A stretch of DNA of 64,000 nucleotides, from the NCBI GenBank assembly GCA_016219175.1, contig JACRCD010000085.1, positions 1 through 64,000 on the forward strand. Direction: 5' to 3'. The notes below the pieces were generated by a model. The model had not been told where the DNA came from, searched no databases, and worked only from the letters and a program-made list of their open reading frames with translations. Within the stretch, counting starts at the first letter, position 1; each line of letters begins with the position of its first letter. This document shows, piece after piece, positions 17,806-27,199 of this stretch. The translations under genes were made by a program, and so were the position numbers. The DNA comes from Deltaproteobacteria bacterium. GTDB taxonomy: Bacteria > Desulfobacterota > Desulfobulbia > Desulfobulbales > SURF-16.

Positions 17806-19273
17806 AAATTTTAACTTGCCAGCTCGTCGTGCCGTCTGCCTCATCTTTGATTTCTATATTGTTTTTCAGAAGTTCGTCTCTGATTTCATCGGCCCGGGAC
17901 CAATTTTTTTCATCACGCGCCGCGGTGCGATCTCGTAGTAGCGATTCGATGGTCCGCGGGTCAATTGCGAGGTGGCTCAGGATCTTCTCCTGCTTCGTTT
18001 TAATATAGGCCACGGGATCATGTTGCAGAAGCCCCATGATGCCGGCAAGTTCCGTTATTGTTTTTGCCCCGGAGCGCAGCAGGGCGAGATCTGATTCGGC
18101 AGGCGCTGCCGGAAGGGTCTGCCGGATGGCGTTCATGGACTTGACCACTTCAAAAATATGGCCGAGGGCCTGGGCGCTGTTAAAATCATTATCCATTGCC
18201 GACACAAACCGGTCAACCAATGAATTGATCTTGTTTGCATTTTTTTTGCCTGCCGCGGGATTCTGGCCGGGGTCGCCGTGCTCCGGCAGTTTGGCGACTT
18301 CCGCAAGGCAGGTGTAAAGACGGTCAAGGCCTGTTTGGGCATCTTTCATGGCGGTCTCGGAAAAGTCCAGCGGGGTGCGGTAATGGGATGAAAACACGAA
18401 AAAACGTAAGACCTCCGCCGGGTATTGTTCGAGTATTTCCCTGATGGTCAGAAAGTTGCCCAGGGACTTTGACATCTTTTCATCTTTGATTGTCACAAAC
18501 CCGTGATGTATCCAGGTTCCGACAAACGGCTTACCCGTTGAAGCCTCGCTCTGGGCTATCTCATTTTCATGGTGGGGGAAGATGAGGTCTTTGCCGCCTC
18601 CATGGATATCAAAGCTTTCGCCCAGGAATTTGCGGCTCATGGCCGAGCATTCGATATGCCAGCCCGGCCGTCCCGGTCCCCAAGGGCTGTCCCAGGTCGG
18701 CTCTCCCGGTTTGCTGCTTTTCCACAGGGCGAAATCCATGGGATTTACCTTCTGCTCGTTAATGGAAATTCTGGCGCCCGCCATCATGTCTTCAAGATTT
18801 CTGCCGGACAGGGAGCCGTAACCGGCGAATTTCTCCACCTTAAAATAAACATCGCCGCTCACCTCATAGGCGTATCCCTTGTGGATGAGGTCGGTAATAA
18901 TGGAAATAATTTCCGGGATGTTTTCCGTTGCCTTCGGTTCAAGGTCGGGATGCTGGTTGCCCAGGCTTTCCATGTCTTCATGGAAGGCGTTGATAAAACG
19001 GTTGGCAAGTTCTTCGGTTGTGGTATGCTGCTCCTGGGCCCGCTTGATGATTTTGTCATCAATGTCCGTGAAGTTGCGGACATAGGTTACCTTAAAACCC
19101 TTATAGCGCAAGTAGCGGACAATCATGTCAAAAACGAGCGTGGATCTGGCATGGCCGATATGGCAATAATCATAAGCGGTAATGCCGCAAACATAGAGCT
19201 TGATATGCCCTTTTTCCAGTGGCGAAAAAGGTTCTTTTTTGCCGCTTTTGGTGTTATAGATCGAAACGGTCAT
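17804..19273 (-). CDS. cysS: cysteinyl-tRNA synthetase
   Basis: 489 residues, normal length. Charges tRNA-Cys. HIGH motif at 38-41 (CHIGHARS), KMSKS at 266-270, and zinc ligands Cys29, Cys209 and His234 with neighbouring HENE. The C-terminal anticodon-binding part ends ADGTTSWQVKI. The stop codon abuts the MITE-1 terminus, but the protein end looks natural. ATG 19273 with no strong ribosome-binding site. Confidence 0.96.
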   Translation of the reverse strand: MTVSIYNTKSGKKEPFSPLEKGHIKLYVCGITAYDYCHIGHARSTLVFDMIVRYLRYKGFKVTYVRNFTDIDDKIIKRAQEQHTTTEELANRFINAFHEDMESLGNQHPDLEPKATENIPEIISIITDLIHKGYAYEVSGDVYFKVEKFAGYGSLSGRNLEDMMAGARISINEQKVNPMDFALWKSSKPGEPTWDSPWGPGRPGWHIECSAMSRKFLGESFDIHGGGKDLIFPHHENEIAQSEASTGKPFVGTWIHHGFVTIKDEKMSKSLGNFLTIREILEQYPAEVLRFFVFSSHYRTPLDFSETAMKDAQTGLDRLYTCLAEVAKLPEHGDPGQNPAAGKKNANKINSLVDRFVSAMDNDFNSAQALGHIFEVVKSMNAIRQTLPAAPAESDLALLRSGAKTITELAGIMGLLQHDPVAYIKTKQEKILSHLAIDPRTIESLLRDRTAARDEKNWSRADEIRDELLKNNIEIKDEADGTTSWQVKI

Positions 19274-19377
19274 GTTGGCTCCGAAATTGACTGATAATGT
19301 GCATATGTTTGATTTTTATCTTGATAAAATCACTTTATACCCTTTTCCTGTAACCGAATCAACACTCCTGATGCATT

Positions 19378-19851
19378 ATGAATAAAAACAACGAATCAGC
19401 TAAAATTCTAGAGATAAAAAAATTTCCAAATGGCATTGAGGTGCGTTTTGCTGATCTGTCCCGGAAATTGGCTGGTGATCGCTGGCTGGTTAAGGTGAAA
19501 TGCGAGGCGGTTCTCGACGTTCGGGAAGAGTGGTTTGCCGATATCGATGATGCGGAACTGGCAGCGGCAATGAAGCTTGATTGCGCGGGCAGGGTGCGGC
19601 ACGCTATTTACAGGGAACGGAATTTTGTGGATGCTCATGATAAAGACCGGATTGTCGAGGAGATATTCCGGCATTTCCAGGAAAATGCGCTGACATATAT
19701 GAGTGGCGAGGTGTTTCCGCGGAAGCTTTTTAAAAATAAGGTCGAGGCCTTCGGCTTGCGTTACCGGATTGAAAAAGAAATGAGCGTGAGTTCCGCTCCT
19801 GATGAGGATGATGACGGTCCGGCTGATTTTTCCGGCTGTTTCAGGGATTAA
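19378..19851 (+). CDS. conserved hypothetical protein
   Basis: 157 residues, soluble, no signal peptide. N-terminal half looks like a beta-rich fold (KILEIKKFPNGIEVRFADLSRKLAGDRW), followed by a helical part (DRIVEEIFRHFQENA) and an acidic tail (DEDDDGPADF). I do not recognise a family with certainty. Sits alone between cysS (divergent) and serA; codon use resembles its neighbours, so likely a real gene. Confidence 0.7.
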   Translation: MNKNNESAKILEIKKFPNGIEVRFADLSRKLAGDRWLVKVKCEAVLDVREEWFADIDDAELAAAMKLDCAGRVRHAIYRERNFVDAHDKDRIVEEIFRHFQENALTYMSGEVFPRKLFKNKVEAFGLRYRIEKEMSVSSAPDEDDDGPADFSGCFRD

Positions 19852-19879
19852 TATTTGTTTTTTTTAGACTTGTTTGTCC

Positions 19880-19908
19880 TTGACAAACATTGGTATTGAC
19901 AGCATATT
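19880..19908 (+). promoter_or_regulatory. sigma-70-type promoter of serA
   Basis: TTGACA (19880-19885) and CATATT (19903-19908) separated by 17 bp, in the 135 bp before serA. A second TTGACA lies 15 bp further on but has no clear -10 partner. Confidence 0.5.
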
Positions 19909-19986
19909 ACTATGTTTAAAATTTTATCTTTAATAACAGTTCTTCTCAATAATTTATTCGATATTTCAGGATAGAAAGGAGCAGTC

Positions 19987-21582
19987 ATGAAGGTACTCAT
20001 CAGTGACAATTTAGCCCCGGTCGGCGCGCAGATTTTAAGAGATGCCGGGCTTGAGGTGGACATTAAAACCGGGATGAGCCCGGAGGAACTGAAAAAGGAG
20101 ATCGGCCAGTATGACGGTCTCGTCATCAGGAGCGCCACCAAGGTGACTGCGGAAATTATTGAGGCGGCGGAAAAATTGAAGGTGGTTGGCCGGGCAGGCA
20201 TTGGTCTTGATAATGTTGATGTTCCGGCGGCAAGCAAGCGCGGCATTGTTGTCATGAATGCGCCTGACGGCAACGCCACCACGGCTGCTGAACATGCCCT
20301 GGCCATGATGATGTCTCTGACCCGCAATATTCCCCAGGCCACGGCCAGGTTAAAGGCCGGCGGCTGGGACAAGAAAAAATTCCAGGGACGGGAAGTAACC
20401 GGCAAAACCCTGGGCATCATCGGTATCGGCAGGATTGGCGCCATTGTGGCCAACAGGGCCCAGGGTCTCCATATGAAGGTCATCGCCTTTGATCCCCATA
20501 TGCCGAAGGATCTTGTCGCCAAGCTGGGAGTCGAGCTGGTGAGTTTTGACGATCTTTGCCGACGTTCGGATTATATCTCCGTTCATGTCCCTTTAACCAA
20601 GGAAACGAGCAAGTGTGTATCCCGGGACGCCTTCAAACTGATGAAAAAAGACGCCATGTTTATCGACTGTGCCCGTGGCGGGGTTGTTGATGAAGAGGCC
20701 CTCTATGAGGCCTTGAAGAATAAGGAGATTGCCGGCGCAGCTCTCGATGTTTTTGAAAAAGAACCGACGTCCCTTGAAACAACGCCGCTGCTTGGTCTTG
20801 ATAATTTTATCTGTACCCCGCATCTCGGCGCTTCAACGGCCGAGGCCCAGGAAAATGTCGCCGTGACCATCGCGGAGCAGATGGCTGACTATCTGCTCAA
20901 TAATACAGTGGCCAATGCGGTGAATGTTCCATCCGTTACGTCCGAGGTTCTTTCAAAAGTCAGACCCTATGTTACTCTGGCGGAGATGCTGGGCTCTTTC
21001 CACATGCAGATTGCCAAAGGCAGCGTGGAGGAGGTCAATATCGAATTTATCGGTGATCTGGCGGAGATGGTGACAAGTCCGATCACTGTGGCGTTTTTGA
21101 AAGGACTGTTTACCCCGATCCTCAAAGACGCCGTGAATTTTGTTAATGCCCCCATGATTGCCAAGGAAAGAGGCATCCGGGTGGTTGAATCCAAAACATC
21201 GGATTCGGATGATTTTACCAACCTCATCTCCATTAAGGTAAAAACTTCCGAGGGCGAAAATGTGCTGGCCGGAACCGTTTTCGGCAAAAAGGAGCCGCGG
21301 CTTGTCCGCCTGAATACCTTCAGGCTTGAAGCATTGCCCGATGGACCCATGCTCTTTGTGCAGAATCTTGATGTGCCGGGAGTAATCGGGGAGCTGGGCA
21401 TTACCTTGGGGAAAGCCGGGGTCAATATTTCCCGCATGACGGTTGGCCGCGAAGAAGGCGAGGGTGATCATACCAGGAATATTATTCTGCTCAACACGGA
21501 TACCCTGATCACCAAGGAGCAGCTGGAGAGTGTAAAGAAATTGAAAAATATTACCAGCGCGATGGTTCTTGATCTGACTTGA
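19987..21582 (+). CDS. serA: D-3-phosphoglycerate dehydrogenase
   Basis: 531 residues: the long form with catalytic, NAD-binding, ASB and C-terminal ACT domains. First step of serine synthesis from 3-phosphoglycerate. NAD fingerprint GIIGIGRIG (143-151), ARGGVVDEEAL with the catalytic Arg/Glu region, and HLGASTAEAQ with the catalytic His. The C-terminal QNLDVPGVIGELGITLGKAG is the ACT fold, usually binding serine for feedback control. AAAGGAG precedes the ATG. Followed closely by the DUF1844 gene and ispE, possibly one operon. Confidence 0.96.
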   Translation: MKVLISDNLAPVGAQILRDAGLEVDIKTGMSPEELKKEIGQYDGLVIRSATKVTAEIIEAAEKLKVVGRAGIGLDNVDVPAASKRGIVVMNAPDGNATTAAEHALAMMMSLTRNIPQATARLKAGGWDKKKFQGREVTGKTLGIIGIGRIGAIVANRAQGLHMKVIAFDPHMPKDLVAKLGVELVSFDDLCRRSDYISVHVPLTKETSKCVSRDAFKLMKKDAMFIDCARGGVVDEEALYEALKNKEIAGAALDVFEKEPTSLETTPLLGLDNFICTPHLGASTAEAQENVAVTIAEQMADYLLNNTVANAVNVPSVTSEVLSKVRPYVTLAEMLGSFHMQIAKGSVEEVNIEFIGDLAEMVTSPITVAFLKGLFTPILKDAVNFVNAPMIAKERGIRVVESKTSDSDDFTNLISIKVKTSEGENVLAGTVFGKKEPRLVRLNTFRLEALPDGPMLFVQNLDVPGVIGELGITLGKAGVNISRMTVGREEGEGDHTRNIILLNTDTLITKEQLESVKKLKNITSAMVLDLT

Positions 21583-21604
21583 CACGCACAATGGGTATAA
21601 TCAG

Positions 21605-21913
21605 ATGAGTGAGGCGGAAAAAAAATGTAAGTGTGCCGGGGGGGAAATGGTTGAGGGCAAGTGTGTTATGCCTGAAGTGACATTTGCCGCTTTTGTCATG
21701 TCGCTGAATACCTCAGCACTCTTCCTTCTCGGAGAGCTCGCTGATCCTGAAACCGGGGCAAAGAAACAGGATCTTGTTCTGGCAAAGCATACCATTGACA
21801 CCCTCAATGTTTTGAAAGAGAAGACAAAGGGGAACTTGACCCAGGATGAAGACAACATGCTGGGCAAATTCCTTTATGACCTGCAAATGCGGTATGTGAA
21901 GGCGAAATCGTAG
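21605..21913 (+). CDS. DUF1844 family protein
   Basis: 102 residues. VTFAAFVMSLNTSALFLLGE, AKHTIDTLNVLKEKTKGNLT and LYDLQMRYV are the DUF1844 pattern, an all-helical small protein of unknown role found widely in Desulfobacterota. The N-terminus CKCAGGEMVEGKC carries three cysteines. Twenty-two bases after serA, and its stop is directly followed by the ispE ATG (TAGATG), so the three genes are probably cotranscribed. Confidence 0.85.
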   Translation: MSEAEKKCKCAGGEMVEGKCVMPEVTFAAFVMSLNTSALFLLGELADPETGAKKQDLVLAKHTIDTLNVLKEKTKGNLTQDEDNMLGKFLYDLQMRYVKAKS

Positions 21914-22792
21914 ATGAATTCCGGCCGCAGGCTTTGTCTCCGGGCGCCCGCAAAAATTAATCTGTATCTGAAGGTTTTGTCCCGCCGTCACGATGGGTAC
22001 CACGAGCTGTCAACCTGGATGCAGAAACTTAACTTGGCTGACACGCTGACCTTAAAGGCGCTGCCGGCGGGAATAACCCTTGATTGTCAAGGTCTTGATC
22101 TTGCCGCGGATGAAAGCAATCTTGCTTATAGGGCCGCGGCGCTTTTCTTGCGAGAAACCGGGTTAAAAACCGGGGTGGAAATTGTTCTTGAAAAAAAGAT
22201 TCCGGTAGCCGCGGGGTTAGGGGGGGGCAGCAGTGATGCCGCAGCCGTACTAACCGGCTTAAATACCTTGTTTTCCGCGGCATTAAGTGAAGAAAAACTG
22301 ATGGCGCTGGGGTTGGCCTTGGGCGCTGATGTCCCTTTTTTTGTGTCCGGCGGCAATGCTGCTATTGCAACCGGGATTGGCGAGCAGCTTCAGGTGAAGG
22401 AGGGTTTGAGCGATTGCTGGTTTGTTTTGGCAAATCCCGGCTTTCCTGTTTCCACCAAATGGGTTTTTGAGAATCTTGATCTGGCGCAACTCGGCAATTT
22501 TGCGTTGACAATAAAGGATAATGCATATATTTTAGGCCGCGCATCCGATAATTGTCTTGCCGAAAAGCTTTTCAATGATCTTGAAAGCGTGACGTTGGCC
22601 CGCTATCCTGAAATTGCGTTGCTTAAAACAGAATTGATCAATTCAGGTGCGTCAGGAGCATTGATGTCCGGAAGTGGACCTACTGTTTTTGGCATTTTTA
22701 CCGATTCAGGTCTTGCCTCGCAATGCGCGGCTGACCTGCGGCAAAAATATCCAGGCAGGGTTTTTCTCACTGAGCCACTCTCATCTTTTTAA
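21914..22792 (+). CDS. ispE: 4-diphosphocytidyl-2-C-methyl-D-erythritol kinase
   Basis: 292 residues, GHMP kinase of the MEP isoprenoid pathway. APAKINLYLKVLSRRHDGYH at the N-terminus, ATP loop PVAAGLGGGSSDAAAV (about 93-108) and C-terminal GASGALMSGSGPTVFG are all present, so it should be active. Start is fixed by the directly adjacent DUF1844 stop. Followed by tRNA-Gln and prs, a conserved order in related genomes. Confidence 0.95.
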   Translation: MNSGRRLCLRAPAKINLYLKVLSRRHDGYHELSTWMQKLNLADTLTLKALPAGITLDCQGLDLAADESNLAYRAAALFLRETGLKTGVEIVLEKKIPVAAGLGGGSSDAAAVLTGLNTLFSAALSEEKLMALGLALGADVPFFVSGGNAAIATGIGEQLQVKEGLSDCWFVLANPGFPVSTKWVFENLDLAQLGNFALTIKDNAYILGRASDNCLAEKLFNDLESVTLARYPEIALLKTELINSGASGALMSGSGPTVFGIFTDSGLASQCAADLRQKYPGRVFLTEPLSSF

Positions 22793-22806
22793 TAATTTTT
22801 TTTAGC

Positions 22807-22881
22807 TGGGGTGTCGTCAAGCGGTAAGACACAGGCCTTTGACGCCTGCATTCGTAGGTTCGAATCCTACCGCCCCAGCCA
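22807..22881 (+). tRNA. tRNA-Gln (TTG)
   Basis: Acceptor TGGGGTG/CGCCCCA, anticodon stem CAGGC/GCCTG with loop CTTTGAC giving TTG, T-arm GTAGGTTCGAATCCTAC, encoded CCA. Decodes CAA/CAG. Confidence 0.95.
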
Positions 22882-22911
22882 TTTAGCTAACTAACACGAT
22901 AACGAAAGAAC

Positions 22912-22951
22912 ATTGCCCAACGATCATGTCTCAACTTGATCGTTGGGCAAT
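22912..22951 (+). promoter_or_regulatory. perfect 15-bp inverted repeat before prs
   Basis: ATTGCCCAACGATCA and TGATCGTTGGGCAAT, 10-base loop, ending 20 bases before the prs ATG. No T-run follows, so it is not a simple terminator. It may be an mRNA processing site for the tRNA-prs transcript or control prs translation. Confidence 0.55.
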
Positions 22952-22971
22952 CAAGCGTAACGGACTTCACT

Positions 22972-23922
22972 ATGAGCAAGCTCAATGAAATAATGATTTT
23001 TAGTGGAAATGCCAACCGGCAACTTGCTGAAAACATCTGCAGTCACCTTCAACTTGAATTAAGCCAGGCTGAAGTCCGGAAATTCAGTGATGGGGAAACC
23101 TATGTTGAAATAGGACAGAATGTTCGCGGCAAGGATGTCTTTGTCGTGCAGCCAACCTGTACCCCGGTGAATGATCATCTCATGGAACTGGTGCTGATGG
23201 CCGATGCCTTGCGGCGGGCCTCGGCGCGCCGGATTACCGCTGTCATCCCCTATTACGGTTATGCCAGACAGGATAGAAAAGTTACCCCCAGGGTGCCGAT
23301 TTCCGCCAAGGTCGTGGCCGAAATGCTCATGGCGGTTGGCGTGAGGCGTGTTTTAACAATGGATCTGCATTCCGGCCAGATTCAAGGTTTTTTTAATATA
23401 CCTGTTGATAATTTGTATGCGGCTCCGGTGTTGTTAAAGGATATATCCGCTAATTTCGCCGGTAAAGAGGTGATAATGGTCTCACCGGATGCCGGAGGTG
23501 TTGAGCGAACCAGGGCCTTTGCCAAACGTTTGAAAGCCGGCCTGGCCATAATCGATAAGAGAAGGGAGCGGGCAAATGAATCCCAGGCAATGAATGTTAT
23601 CGGCAATGTTGCTGGTAAACATGCGATATTGCTCGATGATATGGTTGACACCGCCGGGACGTTGTGCGCCGCGGCCGAGATGCTGATGAACGCCGGAGCG
23701 GAAGAGGTTTATGCGTATTGTTCCCACGCGGTGCTTTCCGGCCCGGCTATTGACAGGATAAACGCTTCCCAGATCAAAAAACTGGTTGTTACAGACACCA
23801 TACCCTTGCGGGATAGTGCAAAAGATTCGCAGAAAATAAAGGTTCTTTCCGTGTCCGGGTTGCTTGGGGATTCCATACGTTGTATCCACAGCGAGGATTC
23901 GGTTAGTTCGCTTTTTATATAA
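22972..23922 (+). CDS. prs: ribose-phosphate pyrophosphokinase
   Basis: 316 residues, full length. Makes PRPP from ribose-5-phosphate and ATP for nucleotide, His, Trp and NAD synthesis. [41 protein letters not shown] and the PRPP loop [17 protein letters not shown] segment ([12 protein letters not shown]) are intact. ATG 22972 ([10 protein letters not shown]) matches the family start; an in-frame ATG at 22936 lies inside the upstream hairpin and is rejected. Confidence 0.96.
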   Translation: MSKLNEIMIFSGNANRQLAENICSHLQLELSQAEVRKFSDGETYVEIGQNVRGKDVFVVQPTCTPVNDHLMELVLMADALRRASARRITAVIPYYGYARQDRKVTPRVPISAKVVAEMLMAVGVRRVLTMDLHSGQIQGFFNIPVDNLYAAPVLLKDISANFAGKEVIMVSPDAGGVERTRAFAKRLKAGLAIIDKRRERANESQAMNVIGNVAGKHAILLDDMVDTAGTLCAAAEMLMNAGAEEVYAYCSHAVLSGPAIDRINASQIKKLVVTDTIPLRDSAKDSQKIKVLSVSGLLGDSIRCIHSEDSVSSLFI

Positions 23923-24029
23923 AAATTGGCAGCAGCAGTGAAGGGAAGTTTTGGATGCTGGATGGTGAGCGGTGAGTTTATAGAGTTTGCCATAATTTCT
24001 CCAGTTAATTGTTATAGGAGGTTTATAAA

Positions 24030-24602
24030 ATGTTACAGGTAGATGTATCTGCCCAGGTCAGAACAAAATTTGGTAAAGGCGCTGCAAGAACCTTGCGTAG
24101 ATCCGGAAAAACCCCGGCGATTATATATGGTCCCAAAAGTGAGCCGTTGCCGCTTATTGTTGATACGCATATCTTTACCCAGACACTGTTGCATTTGCAA
24201 AGGCGTAATGCCGTTGTATGTCTCGACATCACGACAGATGCCGGAATAGAAAAACGGCATGTGGTTATAAAGGAAATTCAGGTCGATCCGATTCAGGATA
24301 CGCTTGAGCATGCTGATTTCTATGAGATTTCTCTTGATATCCCCACTCATTTTACGGTGCCGGTGAAATATCATGGCAAGGCTAAGGGGGTTGAGATGGG
24401 CGGCGATATGTCCATATCTGTCAATGAAATACATTTGAAAGGAAATCCTCTGGATATTCCCGATCTCATTGAAGTTGATGTGACGCCCCTTGGCTCAAAT
24501 GAGCATTTCAGCTGCCAGGATTTGCAGCTTCCCGCAAATGTTACCTTGCTTGATGACAAGAACAAGGTCTGTGTCGCGGTTGTAAATGCGAGAGCCGAAT
24601 AG
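24030..24602 (+). CDS. rplY: 50S ribosomal protein L25 (Ctc form)
   Basis: 190 residues, the two-domain TL5/Ctc form. The N-terminal VRTKFGKGAARTLRRSGKTPAIIYG is the 5S rRNA-binding L25 domain; the C-terminal beta domain runs through HFTVPVKYHGKAKGV and VDVTPLGSNEHFSCQDL. GGAGG precedes the ATG. Conserved order prs-rplY-pth. Confidence 0.94.
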   Translation: MLQVDVSAQVRTKFGKGAARTLRRSGKTPAIIYGPKSEPLPLIVDTHIFTQTLLHLQRRNAVVCLDITTDAGIEKRHVVIKEIQVDPIQDTLEHADFYEISLDIPTHFTVPVKYHGKAKGVEMGGDMSISVNEIHLKGNPLDIPDLIEVDVTPLGSNEHFSCQDLQLPANVTLLDDKNKVCVAVVNARAE

Positions 24603-24630
24603 GTTGTTTTATTGACCTCGCGAGCTACTA

Positions 24631-24789
24631 AGCCGTTGTCAATAAATTACTGTAACACACCATGCGTGGCAACGGCATAAGGGGCCGTATAGATGATATC
24701 AAATCTGTAATGGTTATTTTATAACGGCCCCTAACCTAAATAGCTATCAGCCGCCGTCTGGGGCTGCTTTATCTAACACGGCTTTTTTT
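24631..24789 (+). ncRNA. candidate structured RNA between rplY and pth
   Basis: About 160 nt with nested stems: GCCGTTG/CAACGGC (24632-24676), AGGGGCCGT/ACGGCCCCT (24680-24732) and CAGCC/GGCTG (24748-24766). The last part, ACGGCT followed by seven T (24778-24789), can pair either with AGCCGT at the 5' end or act as a terminator. No open frame of note. This may be a small RNA or a leader/attenuator. I do not recognise a known family. Confidence 0.35.
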
Positions 24790-24848
24790 GCTTTCGAGGG
24801 TTGTCCCCAAGATTCATTAGAGACTTATTACGACTTCATTAGATTTAA

Positions 24849-24879
24849 GCCGGAAAGGGATACCCCTTTCCGGCTTTTG
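24849..24879 (+). terminator. Rho-independent terminator before pth
   Basis: GCCGGAAAGGG / CCCTTTCCGGC stem with a four-base loop and TTTT. It ends only about 22 bases before the pth ATG, so pth must either be read through or start very close by. Confidence 0.8.
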
Positions 24880-24900
24880 TCATTAAAATACCGGTGATCC

Positions 24901-25473
24901 ATGTTTCTCGTTGCAGGTCTTGGCAATCCTGGTGATAAATATCATTTCACCAGGCATAATATCGGTTTTCTTTATCTTGATTATCTCGCCGAAAAGCTGA
25001 ATGTAAACTTCAGCCCCACGAAATGGCAAGCTGACGCTGCCCGAGCTGAAATGGGCAGCGAACAGGTCTTGCTTCTTAAGCCGCGGACATTTATGAATTT
25101 AAGCGGTAATGCGGTGGCAAGCGCTGCTGTTTTCTATAAAATTCCGCCTGAGAAGATCATTGTCGTGCATGATGACCTTGATATGCCTTTCGGCCGTTTG
25201 AAAATTGTAGTTAATCGCGGCACAGGAGGCCATAACGGCATTCGTTCGATCATTTCCCTTCTCGGTAACAAGGATTTTGTCAGGGTTAAAGTCGGTATCG
25301 GTCGGCCAATTGAAGCCATGCCTGTTGAGCGGTATGTGTTGACAAAAATGACGGACACGGAAATGCAATGCGTAATGACGAGCAGAGCAGATGTTTTTGA
25401 AGCGATTCAGCTCATCGTTTGCCAGGGAGTGCCGGCGGCGATGAATAAAATAAACCAAAGCAATAAACTGTAG
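24901..25473 (+). CDS. pth: peptidyl-tRNA hydrolase
   Basis: 190 residues. Releases peptides from prematurely dissociated peptidyl-tRNA. Catalytic His19 in FTRHNIGF, Asn9 in GLGNPG, KPRTFMNLSG and VHDDLDMPFG are all conserved, with RGTGGHNGIRS completing the signature. No strong ribosome-binding site is visible; the terminator directly upstream leaves a very short leader. Confidence 0.95.
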   Translation: MFLVAGLGNPGDKYHFTRHNIGFLYLDYLAEKLNVNFSPTKWQADAARAEMGSEQVLLLKPRTFMNLSGNAVASAAVFYKIPPEKIIVVHDDLDMPFGRLKIVVNRGTGGHNGIRSIISLLGNKDFVRVKVGIGRPIEAMPVERYVLTKMTDTEMQCVMTSRADVFEAIQLIVCQGVPAAMNKINQSNKL

Positions 25474-25655
25474 AAGATCAAATCGTTAACTGTATTCCCT
25501 TGTGCTGGCCTTCTTGTTGGCCTCAGGCATTAATTGCGTAATTTGTTGAATTGTGTTATGTATCGATGATATATATTTGAAGTCTTTTTTCAAATTGCCA
25601 AATTCCTGGTTAATGCCATAATTTTGATCATGATAGGCTAACAAGGGTGAATGGT

Positions 25656-26138
25656 GTGTTTAATAAAGGCGATATGGCAGTGTATCCGGCTCATGGAGTA
25701 GGTGAGATTCAATCCATCGAAAAGAGAGTGGTTGGAGATCATGAACAATCTTTTTACATTATGAAAATAATTGACACAAGCATGGTTGTCATGATCCCGA
25801 CAAAAAACAGTGAAAGTGTTGGTTTAAGAGGAATTATCTCTCCATCCGAGGCCGAAAGAGTTTTTGATATTCTTAAAGACAGGGATGTTGAGATCGCGGC
25901 TCAGCCGTGGAATCAACGTTATCGGCAATACATGGAAAAGATTAAAACCGGTTCTGTATTTAAAATTGCCGGTGTTTTGCGTGATCTTTACCTTTTGAAA
26001 GAGGATAAGGATCTCTCCTTTGGGGAAAGAAAAATGCTTGATACGGCAAAAAATCTCCTGATGAAAGAAATTGCCCTTGCCAATAAGGTTCAGGAAGATC
26101 AGGTAGAGAAAGATATTGAGCAAATCTTTCATAATTAA
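25656..26138 (+). CDS. CarD/CdnL-family transcription regulator
   Basis: 160 residues. MFNKGDMAVYPAHGVGEIQSIE is the CarD RNA-polymerase-interaction domain; the rest is a helical DNA-binding domain with PWNQRYRQYMEKI (the region with the conserved Trp that wedges the promoter) and LSFGERKMLDTAKNLL. GTG 25656 is chosen because it gives the family start MFNKGD and has AAGGG upstream; GTG 25647 is the alternative. An out-of-frame ATG at 25651 lies between them. Global promoter-opening factor. Confidence 0.9.
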   Translation: MFNKGDMAVYPAHGVGEIQSIEKRVVGDHEQSFYIMKIIDTSMVVMIPTKNSESVGLRGIISPSEAERVFDILKDRDVEIAAQPWNQRYRQYMEKIKTGSVFKIAGVLRDLYLLKEDKDLSFGERKMLDTAKNLLMKEIALANKVQEDQVEKDIEQIFHN

Positions 26139-26173
26139 CGGGCATTTCCCCTGTGGAGTTATTTCGGTAAAAG

Positions 26174-26199
26174 AAAGCTCTTTTTGGGCTTTTTTTTTG
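26174..26199 (+). terminator. weak terminator after carD
   Basis: Short AGCTC/GGGCT stem followed by nine T. It ends six bases before the proposed rluD start. Confidence 0.55.
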
Positions 26200-26204
26200 T
26201 TTAA

Positions 26205-27170
26205 TTGAATAATTTACCTTCGCGGCATACACAAGAAATTGTGTTTTTTGTTACCCCGGAGTTATCCGGGAAGCGGCTAGATATCCTGCTGGCTGATCAT
26301 GCCTGTTGCGCCGACCTGACCCGTGCCCGTATCCAGACTCTCATCCATTCCGGGGATATTCTCGTCAATGATGAGGTCAAAAAAACTGGATACCGGGTTA
26401 AGGTAGGCGAACAGATCCGCCTGGCCCTTCCTCCTCCCCAACCTTCTACCCTTGTGCCTCAAAAGCTCCATTTTGAGATTCTGCATGAAGATCAAGATGT
26501 TATTGTGCTGGCAAAACCCCCCTGTGTCGTTGTCCATCCTTCCCATGGACATGCTGAAGGAACGCTCGTGCACGGGCTCCTGCACCATTGCCGTAATTTG
26601 TCCGGCATAGGAGGGGAATTGCGTCCGGGAATTGTCCATAGACTGGATAAGGATACATCGGGCATTATGATTGTTGCCAAAAACGATTTGGCCCATCAGA
26701 GCCTGGTAAAGCAGTTCAAGGGCAGAACTGTTGAGAAATTGTATCTTGCCCTCCTTGCCGGAAATCCAAAGGAAGCCATTGGCCGGATAAGCGCGCCTAT
26801 TGGCCGCCATCCTGTGCAGAGAAAGAAAATGGCCGTTGTCCGGACCGGAGGCCGGGAGGCGGTGACCAGTTGGGAGTTGCTGGAAGCGTTCAAGCAGTTC
26901 AGTTTGGTCAAGCTTCGGCTTGAAACAGGAAGAACACACCAGATACGTGTTCATATGTCATCCCTTGGCTGCCCCGTTGCCGGCGATCCCCTGTACGGCA
27001 AAAAAAATAAAAACACTGATCTGTTGATTCCCCGCCAGTGTCTCCATTCTTTTTCCCTTGCCTTTAATCATCCCCGAACAGGGGAAAGATTGTCGTTTAC
27101 CGCGCCCCTTTGGGCTGATATGGAAAATATCCTGGCTGTATTGCGAGATAAATTTGTTCTCGATACCTGA
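26205..27170 (+). CDS. rluD: RluD-type 23S rRNA pseudouridine synthase
   Basis: 321 residues. N-terminal S4 RNA-binding domain (about 18-80), then the catalytic motif GIVHRLDKDTSG with Asp148, and TGRTHQIRVHMSSLGCPVAGD. Modifies uridines in 23S rRNA. TTG 26205 is the only upstream start in frame; GTG 26241 is an alternative. Either start lies very close to the preceding terminator, so the leader is short. Confidence 0.9.
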   Translation: MNNLPSRHTQEIVFFVTPELSGKRLDILLADHACCADLTRARIQTLIHSGDILVNDEVKKTGYRVKVGEQIRLALPPPQPSTLVPQKLHFEILHEDQDVIVLAKPPCVVVHPSHGHAEGTLVHGLLHHCRNLSGIGGELRPGIVHRLDKDTSGIMIVAKNDLAHQSLVKQFKGRTVEKLYLALLAGNPKEAIGRISAPIGRHPVQRKKMAVVRTGGREAVTSWELLEAFKQFSLVKLRLETGRTHQIRVHMSSLGCPVAGDPLYGKKNKNTDLLIPRQCLHSFSLAFNHPRTGERLSFTAPLWADMENILAVLRDKFVLDT

Positions 27171-27199
27171 TGATTGTTGGGGTAAGGTGAGATACCATC

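Noticed and set aside
21595..21600. TATAAT before the DUF1844 gene as a promoter
   Set aside because: Only five bases before the ATG and without a -35 element; the gene is better explained as part of the serA transcript.
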